From: UBA1046 sp012511325
Lineage (GTDB): Bacteria > Bacillota > Clostridia > Saccharofermentanales > DTU023
Assembly: GCA_050951925.1 (NCBI GenBank)
Contig: JBMNJZ010000001.1
Coordinates: 186,001-250,000, forward strand
Reading direction: 5' to 3'
Length of the DNA: 64,000 bases
Shown in pieces: positions 15,564 through 24,497 of the stretch (positions are counted from its first letter, which is position 1; each line of letters begins with the position of its first letter). The notes beneath the pieces were generated by a model that saw only the letters and a program-made list of their open reading frames with translations, had not been told where the DNA came from and did no database searches. The translations under genes were made by a program, and so were the position numbers.

Positions 15564-15863
15564 ATGAAGCACAGGATCTTGATTATTGAGACGGAAATAC
15601 GGCTCTTTGCCTCGGGATCGCTGAAAGAGAAGCGCCAGTTGCGGCAAAAGATCACAGACAAATTAAAAGCTTCCCACAATATTTCGGTCGCTGAGACCAG
15701 GTATCAGGAACTGTGGAATATGATTGGACTGACTATCGCCTATGTGGCGCTTGACCAGAGTGCCGCGGAGCAGAAAGCCGCGGCACTGGAAAATAGCATC
15801 TGCGAAATACTCGAGCAGGACGGCAGCGGAGAAATCAGCTATTTATGTTCTGAGATTATTTGA
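15564..15863 (+). CDS. DUF503 protein, YlxP-like
   Basis: The 99-residue product matches the DUF503 family: IETEIRLFASGSLKEKRQLR (8-27), followed by ISVAETRYQELWNMIGLTIAYV (40-61). B. subtilis YlxP of this family is encoded with ribosome-assembly genes and is thought to aid ribosome maturation. Here it follows the symporter gene by 11 bp, an unusual neighbour, and probably rides on the same transcript. Confidence 0.82.
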   Translation: MKHRILIIETEIRLFASGSLKEKRQLRQKITDKLKASHNISVAETRYQELWNMIGLTIAYVALDQSAAEQKAAALENSICEILEQDGSGEISYLCSEII

Positions 15864-16018
15864 CCTCTGTATGCTTAATCCTTTTGGAGAGGGATCCCGG
15901 ATACTCTCCGTGAATAACGATGGCTTCACCAAGTCGTGCTTCTTTTAAATACGCAGTAGCATTTGCCGCCTGCTATGGCACTAGCTTGTCAGCCAGCACC
16001 TGCAATTAGTATTGATTA

Positions 16019-16849
16019 TTATTCTATCCGGAACAGACGTTGACTATTCTCTGTCAGAATCCGCGCAGTCTCCGCCGGCGGCAGCTCCCATAGTTCGGCA
16101 ATTTTGGCGCCGATATGGGGCAGATAGGCAGGCTCATTGCGTTTGCCGCGGAAAGGTTCAGGAGTTAGATATGGTGCATCGGTTTCGATCACGAGCCGGT
16201 CGTGCGGACAGGCGCGGATGACCTCATGCGAACGCCTGGCATTTTTATAGGTAATCGGACCGTCAAAGCCGAGGTAAAAACCTAATTTGAGCAACAGACG
16301 CGAGCTCTCCGGACTGCCGGAATAGCAATGCAGCACACCGGGCGGATCCTGAGCCAGCAGACCCTCTTGCCGCGCCCGGTTCAGTATTGTGTAATTGTCC
16401 GAGGCAGATTCGCGTTCGTGGATAACGACAGGCAGACCCAGTTCATGCGCCAGGACAAGTTGGCGGTGATAGACGTCTTTCTGTATTTCGCGCGGCGAAT
16501 GTTCATAATGATAGTCCAGACCGATCTCACCGATCGCCACCACAACCGGCGGACGACCGAGCTCAGCCGCGCGGGCATTAGTACTAATTACCAGATGCCG
16601 CAACTCTTCGTGCGTGGCAGAGTCATAATGCCTGGCCTCATGCGGGTGCACACCCACCGCTACCACTAAGCGTTGATCCTCCAACGCCAGACGGCAAGCC
16701 TTCTGCGAATCAGCCAGGTCAGAACCGGGCAGGAGAATCATATTAACCCCGGCCTCTTTTGCCTTGGCCATGACTTCTGTCCGATCTTGATCAAAGACCG
16801 TATCCTGCAGATGAGAATGTGTATCAAACCATTTCATAATTACAGTCAT
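16019..16849 (-). CDS. tatD: TatD-family metal-dependent DNase
   Basis: The TIM-barrel hydrolase signatures are all seen: FDTHSHLQD (metal HxH), AIGEIGLDYHY (metal Glu), VIHERES (His), GVLHCYSGS (His-Cys-Tyr-Ser) and VIETDAPYLTPEPFRGKRNEP. Members act as 3'-5' exonucleases or quality-control deacylases. The gene follows metG by 27 bp on the same strand, a very common arrangement in Firmicutes. The first ATG (16849) and an in-frame ATG at 16837 (MKWFDTHSHL) are both possible; neither has a clear ribosome site, and the second fits the family better. Confidence 0.9.
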   Translation of the reverse strand: MTVIMKWFDTHSHLQDTVFDQDRTEVMAKAKEAGVNMILLPGSDLADSQKACRLALEDQRLVVAVGVHPHEARHYDSATHEELRHLVISTNARAAELGRPPVVVAIGEIGLDYHYEHSPREIQKDVYHRQLVLAHELGLPVVIHERESASDNYTILNRARQEGLLAQDPPGVLHCYSGSPESSRLLLKLGFYLGFDGPITYKNARRSHEVIRACPHDRLVIETDAPYLTPEPFRGKRNEPAYLPHIGAKIAELWELPPAETARILTENSQRLFRIE

Positions 16850-16876
16850 TGCTGGCGGCCGGCTAAAACCGCAACT

Positions 16877-18460
16877 CTAATCGGCAAGCTGCTCCAGAGC
16901 CTCCAGCTCTTTATCCAGATCCAGTCTCGGGAACAAAGGCTCCGACTGCGGCACGCCCTGCGGGGCACAGTAGAGATCCAATTCTGTCGCTGATTCCCAG
17001 TCGGTCAGGGAACGGCCAACAGCATTCTGCTCCGGAATACCCAGCGCAGCTCGGATTTTCCCCGGCGTGCCCGGCATGAAAGGCTCGATCAGCACGGCAA
17101 CAATCCTCTGCACATCAGCCAGATTATAGAGTACCGTAGCCAGACGAGCCCTTGCCGCGGGGTCTTTGGCCAGAATCCAGGGCATTGTCTCATCAATATA
17201 TTTATTCGTGCGCGAAACCAGCGCCCAGATCTCAGTCAGTGCCTTGCTGTATTGCAGCTCATCCAGATCAGCCGCGACTTTCGGCGCCAGTTCCAGCGCC
17301 TGCTGCCGAAGTTCGGAATCCGGATCACCCTTCTCGCGTTCATCAGGCAAACCGTCCGGGAAATATTTGCGGATCATGGCCGCTGTGCGCGAGACCAGAT
17401 TGCCGAGATCATTGGCCAGATCGCTGTTTATACGGGCGATCAGGGCTTCCGTGCTGAAATTGCAATCAGAGCCGAAAGGCACCTCGCGCAACAGAAAATA
17501 GCGAATAGCATCGACGCCATAGCGATTGCAAAGAATCACCGGATCAACGACATTGCCCTTGGACTTCGACATCTTGTCACCGCCGAACAGGAGCCAACCA
17601 TGCCCGAAAACCTTTTTGGGCAGCGGCATATCAAGCGCCATCAGCAGAGCGGGCCAGATGAGAGAATGGAAACGGACGATTTCTTTCGCCATCAGATGGA
17701 TATCCGCCGGCCAATAATGCTCAACATCCGTCAGTTCAGACGGAAAGCCCAGTGCCGTCAGATAATTGAAAAGAGCATCAACCCAGACATAGGCGACATG
17801 CTTATCGTCAAAGGGCAGATGCACGCCCCAGTCAAAGCTGGTGCGCGAAACCGCCAGATCCTCCAGTCCCGGCTTGAGGAAATTATTGATCATCTCGCGG
17901 GCGCGACTCTTGGGCTCCAGGAAATCTGTCGTCTCCAGCATTTCGAGCAGGCGGTCATTGTACTTTGACAGACGGAAGAAATAACTTTCCTCCTGGGTCA
18001 GTTCGACCTCGCCGCCGCAGTCCGGGCATTTGCCCTCAACCAACTGCGACTCCAGCCAGAATGACTCGCAAGGGGTACAGTACAGCCCCTCGTATTCCGA
18101 TTTATAGATCTCGCCGCGTTCATACAGCATAGTAAAGATCTCAGCCACAGACCGGACATGTTCCTCGTCAGTGGTACGGATAAAGCGATCATAGCTGATA
18201 TCCATCAGCTTCCAGAGATCCTTAATCGTACCCACAATATAGTCCACAAACTCTTGCGGCGTCTTACCCGCTTCCTCGGCCCGGCGCTCAATCTTCTGCC
18301 CATGTTCGTCGGTACCGGTCAGGAACATCACATCAAAGCCCCGCATGCGCTTATAGCGAGCCAGCGCATCCGCCGCTACGGTCGTGTACGAATGCCCGAT
18401 ATGGAGCTTGCCGCTTGGATAATAAATCGGTGTTGTCACATAAAATTTAGGCTTAGCCAT
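16877..18460 (-). CDS. metG: Methionyl-tRNA synthetase
   Basis: A class I synthetase charging tRNA-Met. HIGH is at 20-23, the zinc knuckle is C128-x2-C131 ... C145-x2-C148, and KMSKS is at 296-300. The protein ends at 527 residues, without the C-terminal Trbp111-like tRNA-binding domain present in many homologues of ~650 residues. A GAGGAG ribosome site lies before the ATG. It heads a metG-tatD unit. Confidence 0.95.
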   Translation of the reverse strand: MAKPKFYVTTPIYYPSGKLHIGHSYTTVAADALARYKRMRGFDVMFLTGTDEHGQKIERRAEEAGKTPQEFVDYIVGTIKDLWKLMDISYDRFIRTTDEEHVRSVAEIFTMLYERGEIYKSEYEGLYCTPCESFWLESQLVEGKCPDCGGEVELTQEESYFFRLSKYNDRLLEMLETTDFLEPKSRAREMINNFLKPGLEDLAVSRTSFDWGVHLPFDDKHVAYVWVDALFNYLTALGFPSELTDVEHYWPADIHLMAKEIVRFHSLIWPALLMALDMPLPKKVFGHGWLLFGGDKMSKSKGNVVDPVILCNRYGVDAIRYFLLREVPFGSDCNFSTEALIARINSDLANDLGNLVSRTAAMIRKYFPDGLPDEREKGDPDSELRQQALELAPKVAADLDELQYSKALTEIWALVSRTNKYIDETMPWILAKDPAARARLATVLYNLADVQRIVAVLIEPFMPGTPGKIRAALGIPEQNAVGRSLTDWESATELDLYCAPQGVPQSEPLFPRLDLDKELEALEQLAD

Positions 18461-18483
18461 AGAACTCTCCTCATAAAATCATA

Positions 18484-19350
18484 TTATACATCAACCGATG
18501 AAGGACAGAAGCTGCCGTGAAATGGCTTACCGCTCTCAAACCAGACATATTCCGTAATACCTTGTTTGAGCAGCCAGGCACATGTCTCCGGAATTAAGCG
18601 ACCAACATTAGCTGTATAATGGGCATCCGAGGACAGGCTAATCAGGTTACCGCCGAGCTCAAGATAGCGGTGCAATACTTCAGCGTCCGGCATAGCCTCT
18701 TCCAAGGTGTAGCCTCGCGCCTGTTGCAGTTTCCAGATAGTTCCGGTATTAATCTCCAGGGCCTGGTTATTTCGGATCATCAGACGGAACAAATCATCAA
18801 ACTCACACATCGCATGCCGGTACAGCATCTTAGGTCTGTCCTGGGGGGCATAGCGGGCGAAATAGTCATAGTGGCCGATAATATTTGCTCCCGTCATTTC
18901 TGCGGCGGATTCGGTAATACTGAGCAATATTTCACGGTAGGTGTCCGAGAGAGAAGGACGATAAACTTTCTCCGGACTATGAAAGGGATCATGGCCATTG
19001 ATAATATGCAGCGATATGATCGCTATATCCCAGGGATAATCGGCGATAAGGGCTTTGAGACGATCTTTGTGCTCCGGCAGATAGCCGACCTCGATGCCAT
19101 AGAGAAATCCCGGCGGATCGCCCGGCTGACGTTCGGAAGGCAGTCGCCGCCGCGGATACATATCTTCGTAATAAGCAGGCAAATCGATCACCCATTCCGC
19201 ACCATAGGGTGTCATGCTGCCGATATCGTAATGATCAGTCGCGGCAATCCCGAGCAAACCCTGCGCTGCGGCAGCCTGCATCATTTCCTCAAATGTCTGC
19301 CCGGCGTCGGGCGACCACTTTGTCAGATGATTATGTGTATCGACAATCAT
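18484..19350 (-). CDS. PHP-domain histidinol-phosphatase-like protein
   Basis: The PHP metal-binding fold is evident: DTHNHL (HxH), IAATDHYD, then IISLHIING and SLSSDAHY near the C-terminus. It resembles the HisJ family that releases phosphate from L-histidinol phosphate, but no other histidine gene is near, so another phosphoester substrate is possible. I use the ATG at 19350 (MIVDTHNHL). The frame extends up to 19407, but the extra residues do not look like the family and no ribosome site is clear for either. It ends 23 bp before metG starts. Confidence 0.75.
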   Translation of the reverse strand: MIVDTHNHLTKWSPDAGQTFEEMMQAAAAQGLLGIAATDHYDIGSMTPYGAEWVIDLPAYYEDMYPRRRLPSERQPGDPPGFLYGIEVGYLPEHKDRLKALIADYPWDIAIISLHIINGHDPFHSPEKVYRPSLSDTYREILLSITESAAEMTGANIIGHYDYFARYAPQDRPKMLYRHAMCEFDDLFRLMIRNNQALEINTGTIWKLQQARGYTLEEAMPDAEVLHRYLELGGNLISLSSDAHYTANVGRLIPETCAWLLKQGITEYVWFESGKPFHGSFCPSSVDV

Positions 19351-19617
19351 AATATTATCGCTAGGCAGCACCAGCTGCCTTATCCTCCAGCAGATAGTAT
19401 AGGGCAAAGCCGGCTCAGCTTCAATCGGAGGCGGTCAAGCCGGCCGGTAAAAATCAGCTCATTATAGAGCCGGATTTTCGCCAAGGAACTATCTTGGCGC
19501 GAACTGCCTCCGGGTCACAGTAGCTTTTTGCCAGCTATTGTCCTGTGTCGCCAGCTAATTTTATCCCTGTTTTGCGCAATTTATGTTAAGTTGAGATAAA
19601 AAGTACAGGAGACAGGC

Positions 19618-20523
19618 ATGGCAAAGGGAAAACTCATCCTGGTGGCAACGCCGATCGGAAATCCCGGGGATATGAGCCCCCGGGCCAGAGAGGCTCTGGC
19701 GACGGCTGATCTGGTGCTCTGCGAAGATACCAGGGTAACAGGCCTGCTGCTGGCGGAGCTGGACCTAAAAGTCAATCTGCTCAGCTATCATGAACATAAT
19801 GCCGAGTCCCGGCATCCTCTGATTTTAGAGCGACTGCGAGCGGGCGAGACAGTTGTGCTGGTCTCCGATGCCGGCATGCCTTTGATCTCTGATCCCGGCG
19901 AGCGCTTAGTGCGACTGATTCTGGCAGAGGGCATCCCTCTCAGCGTCATCCCCGGACCCAACGCCGCCTTGACTGCACTGGCGGCATCGGGACTGGACAG
20001 TTCGCGCTTCGTCTTTGAGGGTTTTCTCCCGGCACGCGGCAAGGAACGGCGTACCCGCCTGGCCGAACTGGGAACCGAGCCGCGCAGTCTGATCTTATAT
20101 GAGGCGCCCCACCGGCTGCTCCGCACCTTGACGGATCTGGCGGCAATGGGACTGGGCGAGCGGCGAATCAGCATAGGTCGCGAGCTGACCAAGAAGTACG
20201 AAGAATATTTATACTTTACTGTTGCAGAAGCGAAGGCGCAATATACGCATACGATGCCCCGCGGCGAATTTGTGCTGATTCTGGAGGGCCGGGCGGAATT
20301 CGAGTCACGCCGGCCGATCCGGGAGCAAAGTCCGGCCGCTGCTGAAAATATCGACGACCTGATCCGAGAGCGCTTGGCTGCCGGGGGGCGCCTTCGCCAA
20401 ATTGCTCAGGAGATCGCAGAGTTGACAGGCTGGCCGGCCAATACAGTATATGAGCGGATTCTGCAGCTGAGAAAAATCAAGCCGGAAAAGCCGCGACTGA
20501 GGGATTCCGATAGCGGGATATAA
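19618..20523 (+). CDS. rsmI: 16S rRNA 2'-O-ribose C1402 methyltransferase
   Basis: A SAM-dependent tetrapyrrole-methylase-fold enzyme modifying C1402 in the decoding centre. Key motifs are LVATPIGNPGDMSPRA (7-22), LCEDTRVT, SYHEHNA, VSDAGMPLISDPG (GMP loop) and VIPGPNAALTALAASGL, with the RREL-like GRELTKKYEE helix. The length (301) is a little longer than the usual 270-290 because of a C-terminal extension that looks like a helix-turn-helix. AGGAGACAGGC precedes the ATG. Confidence 0.93.
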   Translation: MAKGKLILVATPIGNPGDMSPRAREALATADLVLCEDTRVTGLLLAELDLKVNLLSYHEHNAESRHPLILERLRAGETVVLVSDAGMPLISDPGERLVRLILAEGIPLSVIPGPNAALTALAASGLDSSRFVFEGFLPARGKERRTRLAELGTEPRSLILYEAPHRLLRTLTDLAAMGLGERRISIGRELTKKYEEYLYFTVAEAKAQYTHTMPRGEFVLILEGRAEFESRRPIREQSPAAAENIDDLIRERLAAGGRLRQIAQEIAELTGWPANTVYERILQLRKIKPEKPRLRDSDSGI

Positions 20524-20571
20524 TGAACCGGTGCCGTTTGCAAAACAACTATCCGGCTACAATTCGCCTGC

Positions 20572-20600
20572 TTGACTTTGAAAATAGCTGGTGCTAGAAT
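20572..20600 (+). promoter_or_regulatory. Strong promoter without a following gene
   Basis: TTGACT (20572-20577) and TAGAAT (20595-20600) are separated by exactly 17 bp. The predicted start is near 20607. No open frame follows on this strand before a terminator at 20650-20685. Confidence 0.6.
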
Positions 20601-20605
20601 TAATA

Positions 20606-20690
20606 CGAGTTATCGGATATATATACTATTTCTGCTTCTCAAATTCTTTCACAACGGTCGGTACCCCTCCCGGCCGTTGTGGCCTTTTCA
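20606..20690 (+). ncRNA. Candidate small RNA, about 80 nt
   Basis: A transcript from the promoter at 20572-20600 would run ~45 nt of AU-rich sequence and then fold CACAACGG (20650-20657) with CCGTTGTG (20674-20681), with an inner CGG/CCG, and end in CCTTTTC. It lies between convergent rsmI and alr and cannot be a leader for either. No known RNA family recognised. Confidence 0.45.
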
Positions 20691-20727
20691 GCCCTCTTCA
20701 GTCCTCTAATATGTAATTGAACAAAAG

Positions 20728-20808
20728 AAACAGGTTCTGTCTCGCGCCCCTCATTTATGCCGGAATATAAATTCGACATCAATGCATTTTGCAATTCAGA
20801 ACCTGTTT
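20728..20808 (-). terminator. Terminator of the ornithine operon
   Basis: AAACAGGTTCTG (20728-20739) and CAGAACCTGTTT (20797-20808) are perfect 12-bp inverted copies with a 57-nt loop. On the minus strand the stem is followed by CTTTTGTT. It starts 20 bp after the alr stop. Confidence 0.6.
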
Positions 20809-20827
20809 CCCCAGAACAAAGAAAATT

Positions 20828-22000
20828 TTATTTCTCGTCTCTATATACTCTCATGACGCGTGGCGACACAGCGCAGAAGATCTCATAGGAGATAGTTTCT
20901 GCCTGTTCGGCCACTAGCTCGGCAGGTATGCTTCCAGTATCATCAGCCCCAAAGATCAAAACACGGTCTCCGACTTTTACTCCGGGAATCTGCGAGATAT
21001 CGACCATGCAGCGATCCATACAGATACTGCCAACAACCGGAGCCAGTTGACCGTTAATCAGGAAAGAGGCCCGATTGGACAATAAGCGGTGGAGACCGTC
21101 GGCATAACCGATCGGGACAACAGCCAGACGGCTTTTGTCGCGCGACTTCCAGCGCAGACCATAGCTGACACCTGTATCAGGCGCAATCTCTCGAGTCTGA
21201 ACCACATGTGAATAGAGATTCATCACCGGTTTCAGCGGCAGAATCTTTTTGAATGCCTCTGTGGGATAGGAACCATACTGAGTAATTCCTGGCCGAACCA
21301 GATTCATCTGCATCTCCGGATACAGAATCATGCCGGCGCTATTGCACATATGGCGGTATTTGAAAGTAACGCCCTTCTCAGCCAACAGCTGTTCCATCTT
21401 CTTATAGGACTGATATTGAAAAGTGGCATAGGCAGGATCGCTTTCCGCTGTCGCCAGATGTGTAAACATGCCCTCAAGTTCCAACGCCTTCTGTGTTTTC
21501 AAGTCGCAGATCTCGTCGGCACTTTTCCTGATCTCGTCGGGCGCGGTGGAAAAGCCGATTCTGGTCATGCCGGTGTCCAGCTTGATGTGGACTTTCAAAG
21601 TCTTGCCGTATGCGGCAGCCGCTTTGGCATACTCCAGTCCGCTTTGGTAGTCAATCACAGTCTGGACTAAATCATAATGTAAAAGATACTTTGTCAAGTC
21701 CGGGTCTGTCCGCCCGAGAATAAAGACAGGTATCTCAGTGAGACCTGCTTCTCGCAGAATTACCGCTTCCGACAAAGCAGCGACGGCCAGCATTGTCGCT
21801 CCCTCTTCAATCGCTACGCGACCGCAGGGCACAGCGCCATGGCCATACGCATCAGCCTTGATTACAGCCATAAAGCCTGTCCCCGGATGCATATAGGGCT
21901 TATAGGACCGGAAATTATGGCGCAGAGCGGACAGATCAATACGGGCATAGGTTCGCTGTTTCAGCCAAGCCTCGGAATTAAAATCAAGTTTTTGATCCAT
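20828..22000 (-). CDS. alr: Alanine racemase
   Basis: A fold-type III PLP enzyme interconverting L- and D-alanine. The PLP lysine is in AVIKADAYGHG (about 45-55), the catalytic tyrosine region is GVSYGLRWKSRDKSRLAVVPIGYADGL (about 272-298), and VGSICMDRCMVDIS is the usual late motif. It is the last gene of the ornithine operon, 51 bp after ornithine racemase. The thiolase of the pathway yields D-alanine, so a catabolic role making L-alanine is plausible beside cell-wall supply. Confidence 0.93.
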   Translation of the reverse strand: MDQKLDFNSEAWLKQRTYARIDLSALRHNFRSYKPYMHPGTGFMAVIKADAYGHGAVPCGRVAIEEGATMLAVAALSEAVILREAGLTEIPVFILGRTDPDLTKYLLHYDLVQTVIDYQSGLEYAKAAAAYGKTLKVHIKLDTGMTRIGFSTAPDEIRKSADEICDLKTQKALELEGMFTHLATAESDPAYATFQYQSYKKMEQLLAEKGVTFKYRHMCNSAGMILYPEMQMNLVRPGITQYGSYPTEAFKKILPLKPVMNLYSHVVQTREIAPDTGVSYGLRWKSRDKSRLAVVPIGYADGLHRLLSNRASFLINGQLAPVVGSICMDRCMVDISQIPGVKVGDRVLIFGADDTGSIPAELVAEQAETISYEIFCAVSPRVMRVYRDEK

Positions 22001-22050
22001 ATCAACCTCATCAATACACAGGCAGCAATTCTACCTGCGCACATATCACT

Positions 22051-23112
22051 TTAAACTATTACTTTGCGGACATAGGGCGATGTCATAGCAGCCAGCAAGG
22101 AGCCATAGTCAACACCGAACGGAAGTGTGTCTCCCACCTTGATTTCTTTCACACTGCTGCTGACATCCAGGATCATATGGTCTGAAGATGATCCCAGATA
22201 TTCAATCCCGGACAGTCTGGGTGTCAGAGATTCACAGGGCAGGTCTTGTCTGCCGATCGCCAAAATCGCCCGTCTGATCACGCCTCTGTCCTCATAAACG
22301 GGATATTCGCCAAAGGCATTCGGTCCTTGCAGTCCGTAAGGAAGAGAGGGTTTGCGTCTGCACTCGATAACTTCCGCCTCAAGTGTAAAAACATCAGTAT
22401 ACAGATCTGCCACTCTATTATGGTATGAAGTTTCGCAGCCCAGAATCCAGGATTCACCCAGGCGCAGATGATTAATACCCTCAGGCAGACGTCCGGCTTC
22501 CATCAGGTATACCGAACCCGAGTTGCCACCGGAAACTATCGGCAGCTCAATATTAAAGCGACTTTCAATTTCTTTGGCCAGACCGGTAAGTTCAGTCAAT
22601 TTGGGCTCGTCCGGAATCACACCGCCATAGCAATTAAAGTTTGCTCCGATTCCCATCAGGTCAAGGCCTCTGAGATTTAAAACTTGAGCCGCGGCTTCGA
22701 TCAGCTCCTCAGGCATAAAGCCCTCGCGCAAATCACCCAGTTCTACCATCAGGACTACGCCGTGGCGTTTGCCCAGAGCCGTCGCAGCATCAGACAAGGC
22801 ACCCAGTGTATCCAAATCTGAATTCAGGCTCATATCGGCGATTCGAACAACATCAGCCGCTTCGGAAATCATAGGAATGCGGACGAGCAGATGATTAGTT
22901 CCCAATTCGCCATAGTTGACAATATTCTCCAGACGCGAGTCCGCCAGCAGAGTCGCTCCCGCTTCTATCATGGCTTCCACCATAGGGCGCAGGGCACAGA
23001 AGACTTTGGTCACGAAATGAATCTGCACCTGATTTTGATTCGCTAACTTAAGCATACTTCTGACATTGTGCATCAGCTTTTGCCGATCAATATAGAGTGT
23101 TGGATTTTTCAT
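22051..23112 (-). CDS. orr: Ornithine racemase
   Basis: A fold-type III PLP enzyme of the YhfX/ornithine racemase group that converts L-ornithine to D-ornithine, the substrate of the aminomutase. VTKVFCALRPM (PLP-Lys region near residue 35), GANFNCYGGVIP, VSGGNSGSVYL and RLGESWILG are seen. I start at ATG 23112, where GGGAGG is 4 bp upstream; an in-frame TTG at 23127 precedes that ribosome site. It lies 26 bp after the GlmL-type gene, which with oraE-oraS makes substrate assignment strong. Confidence 0.9.
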   Translation of the reverse strand: MKNPTLYIDRQKLMHNVRSMLKLANQNQVQIHFVTKVFCALRPMVEAMIEAGATLLADSRLENIVNYGELGTNHLLVRIPMISEAADVVRIADMSLNSDLDTLGALSDAATALGKRHGVVLMVELGDLREGFMPEELIEAAAQVLNLRGLDLMGIGANFNCYGGVIPDEPKLTELTGLAKEIESRFNIELPIVSGGNSGSVYLMEAGRLPEGINHLRLGESWILGCETSYHNRVADLYTDVFTLEAEVIECRRKPSLPYGLQGPNAFGEYPVYEDRGVIRRAILAIGRQDLPCESLTPRLSGIEYLGSSSDHMILDVSSSVKEIKVGDTLPFGVDYGSLLAAMTSPYVRKVIV

Positions 23113-23138
23113 ACTTCCTCCCGACAATAATTATTTAC

Positions 23139-24497
23139 TCAGGTCTCAACTGCCATGGATCGCAGTAACAGCTTCATTGCTGCCTCGGGAAATTTTGTAG
23201 ACAAAACTCCCAATGAGGCCATGATATAGTCATGATCTATTTTTACTACTGCATCCGTAGTCGGATACAGTTCTTTAACAACTTCATGGACGCGCAGGCT
23301 CTCAAGAATTTCTTTCCGGCGCGGCAATCTGGTCAGCGCGCCACCTGTGCCGATAATGGTCTTGACGGCGGTCAGATCTTTGCCTTGGGCTGTGACTTTG
23401 CGGCCATGTGCGGTATATAGCTCTGTCATCGTACCTGCATGTCTGCTTAGAGCCAGCTTGCAGCAAAATTGGGCCAGACGCTCAACAAAATCGATCTCGT
23501 CCGGCTCTTGGGGTATTTCCATGGCATGTTCCAGATAATATTCGCGATCCGGGAAAAATTCATTCAGTTCGCGCTCAGTCAACTGCTCGATAATATTATG
23601 ACGATTGACATAGACCCCGAGGTCACCCTCGACAGTTCTTTTGGCTACGGGCTCCGGATACATCATAATCATCTGGATCGCCGGACTCCCCTCTGTTACT
23701 GAATGGAGATCGGTGGTAGCGCCGCCGACATCAAATACTATCAGGTCTTCCAAATCCTCATAGGCAATTTTGGCCGCCTGCATAACCGCTCCCGGCGTCG
23801 GCATTATCGTACTATCGACCATTTCATGGATCTTTTCCATTCCGGGAGAATGAATAATATGTTTTTCAAATACATCCTGAATAACTTTGCGCGTCGGCTC
23901 GACATTGAGCTGATCGATGCAGGGATAACAATTCTCCACGAAGAAGACTTCCGTACCAAATTCTTGCGCAATCAGGGCGATTTCATCATGGTTCTCAATA
24001 TTGCCGGCATAGATTATCGGGATACCGGGAACATTGGCGGCAATCATCTCAAAATTGTAGAGGGCGGTATCGCGCTCGCCATAGTCAACCCCACCGGCGA
24101 CCAGGATTATATTGGGTGATATCTGTTGAATTCTGGCGATATCCGTTCTGCGCAGCTTGCCGGCCGTGACATGTCTCAGGACCGCACCTGACCCCAGGGC
24201 AGCTTCTCTGGCGGCTCTGACGGTCATATCATAGACCAGGCCGTGTACTGTCATTGATAAGCCGCCGGCGGCGGAACTGGAGGCAAACATATGCTCCCAG
24301 CTCAGCTCATCGGTTCCGAGCTGTGTTTTCAGATCAGCGATCGCTTGTTTCAATCCAACAGTAACATCACCGGATTCAACAGAAGTAGGCGCTACACCCT
24401 GCCCGATCAGGGCAGGGTTAGCGCTCTCAAGTCCGGTAAATGCGTTGACTGCTGTCGTGGTACTGCCGATCTCGGCAACCAGAACATCAACTTTCAT
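23139..24497 (-). CDS. GlmL/MutL-family aminomutase reactivating factor
   Basis: An ASKHA-fold ATPase of the GlmL/MutL family. VAEIGSTTTAVNAF (phosphate 1), FASSSAAGGLSMTVHGLVYDMT, IILVAGGVDYGE and IVFDVGGATTDLHSVTEG (phosphate 2) are all visible. Such proteins sit beside B12 mutases and are thought to exchange damaged cobalamin. The ATG directly follows the oraE stop (TAAATG), so it is made with the aminomutase. It is close to the usual ~460 residues. Confidence 0.85.
   Translation of the reverse strand: MKVDVLVAEIGSTTTAVNAFTGLESANPALIGQGVAPTSVESGDVTVGLKQAIADLKTQLGTDELSWEHMFASSSAAGGLSMTVHGLVYDMTVRAAREAALGSGAVLRHVTAGKLRRTDIARIQQISPNIILVAGGVDYGERDTALYNFEMIAANVPGIPIIYAGNIENHDEIALIAQEFGTEVFFVENCYPCIDQLNVEPTRKVIQDVFEKHIIHSPGMEKIHEMVDSTIMPTPGAVMQAAKIAYEDLEDLIVFDVGGATTDLHSVTEGSPAIQMIMMYPEPVAKRTVEGDLGVYVNRHNIIEQLTERELNEFFPDREYYLEHAMEIPQEPDEIDFVERLAQFCCKLALSRHAGTMTELYTAHGRKVTAQGKDLTAVKTIIGTGGALTRLPRRKEILESLRVHEVVKELYPTTDAVVKIDHDYIMASLGVLSTKFPEAAMKLLLRSMAVET

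Noticed and set aside
17252..17968. 238-codon plus-strand frame opposite metG
   Set aside because: It lies wholly inside metG, whose HIGH, KMSKS and zinc motifs are on the other strand.
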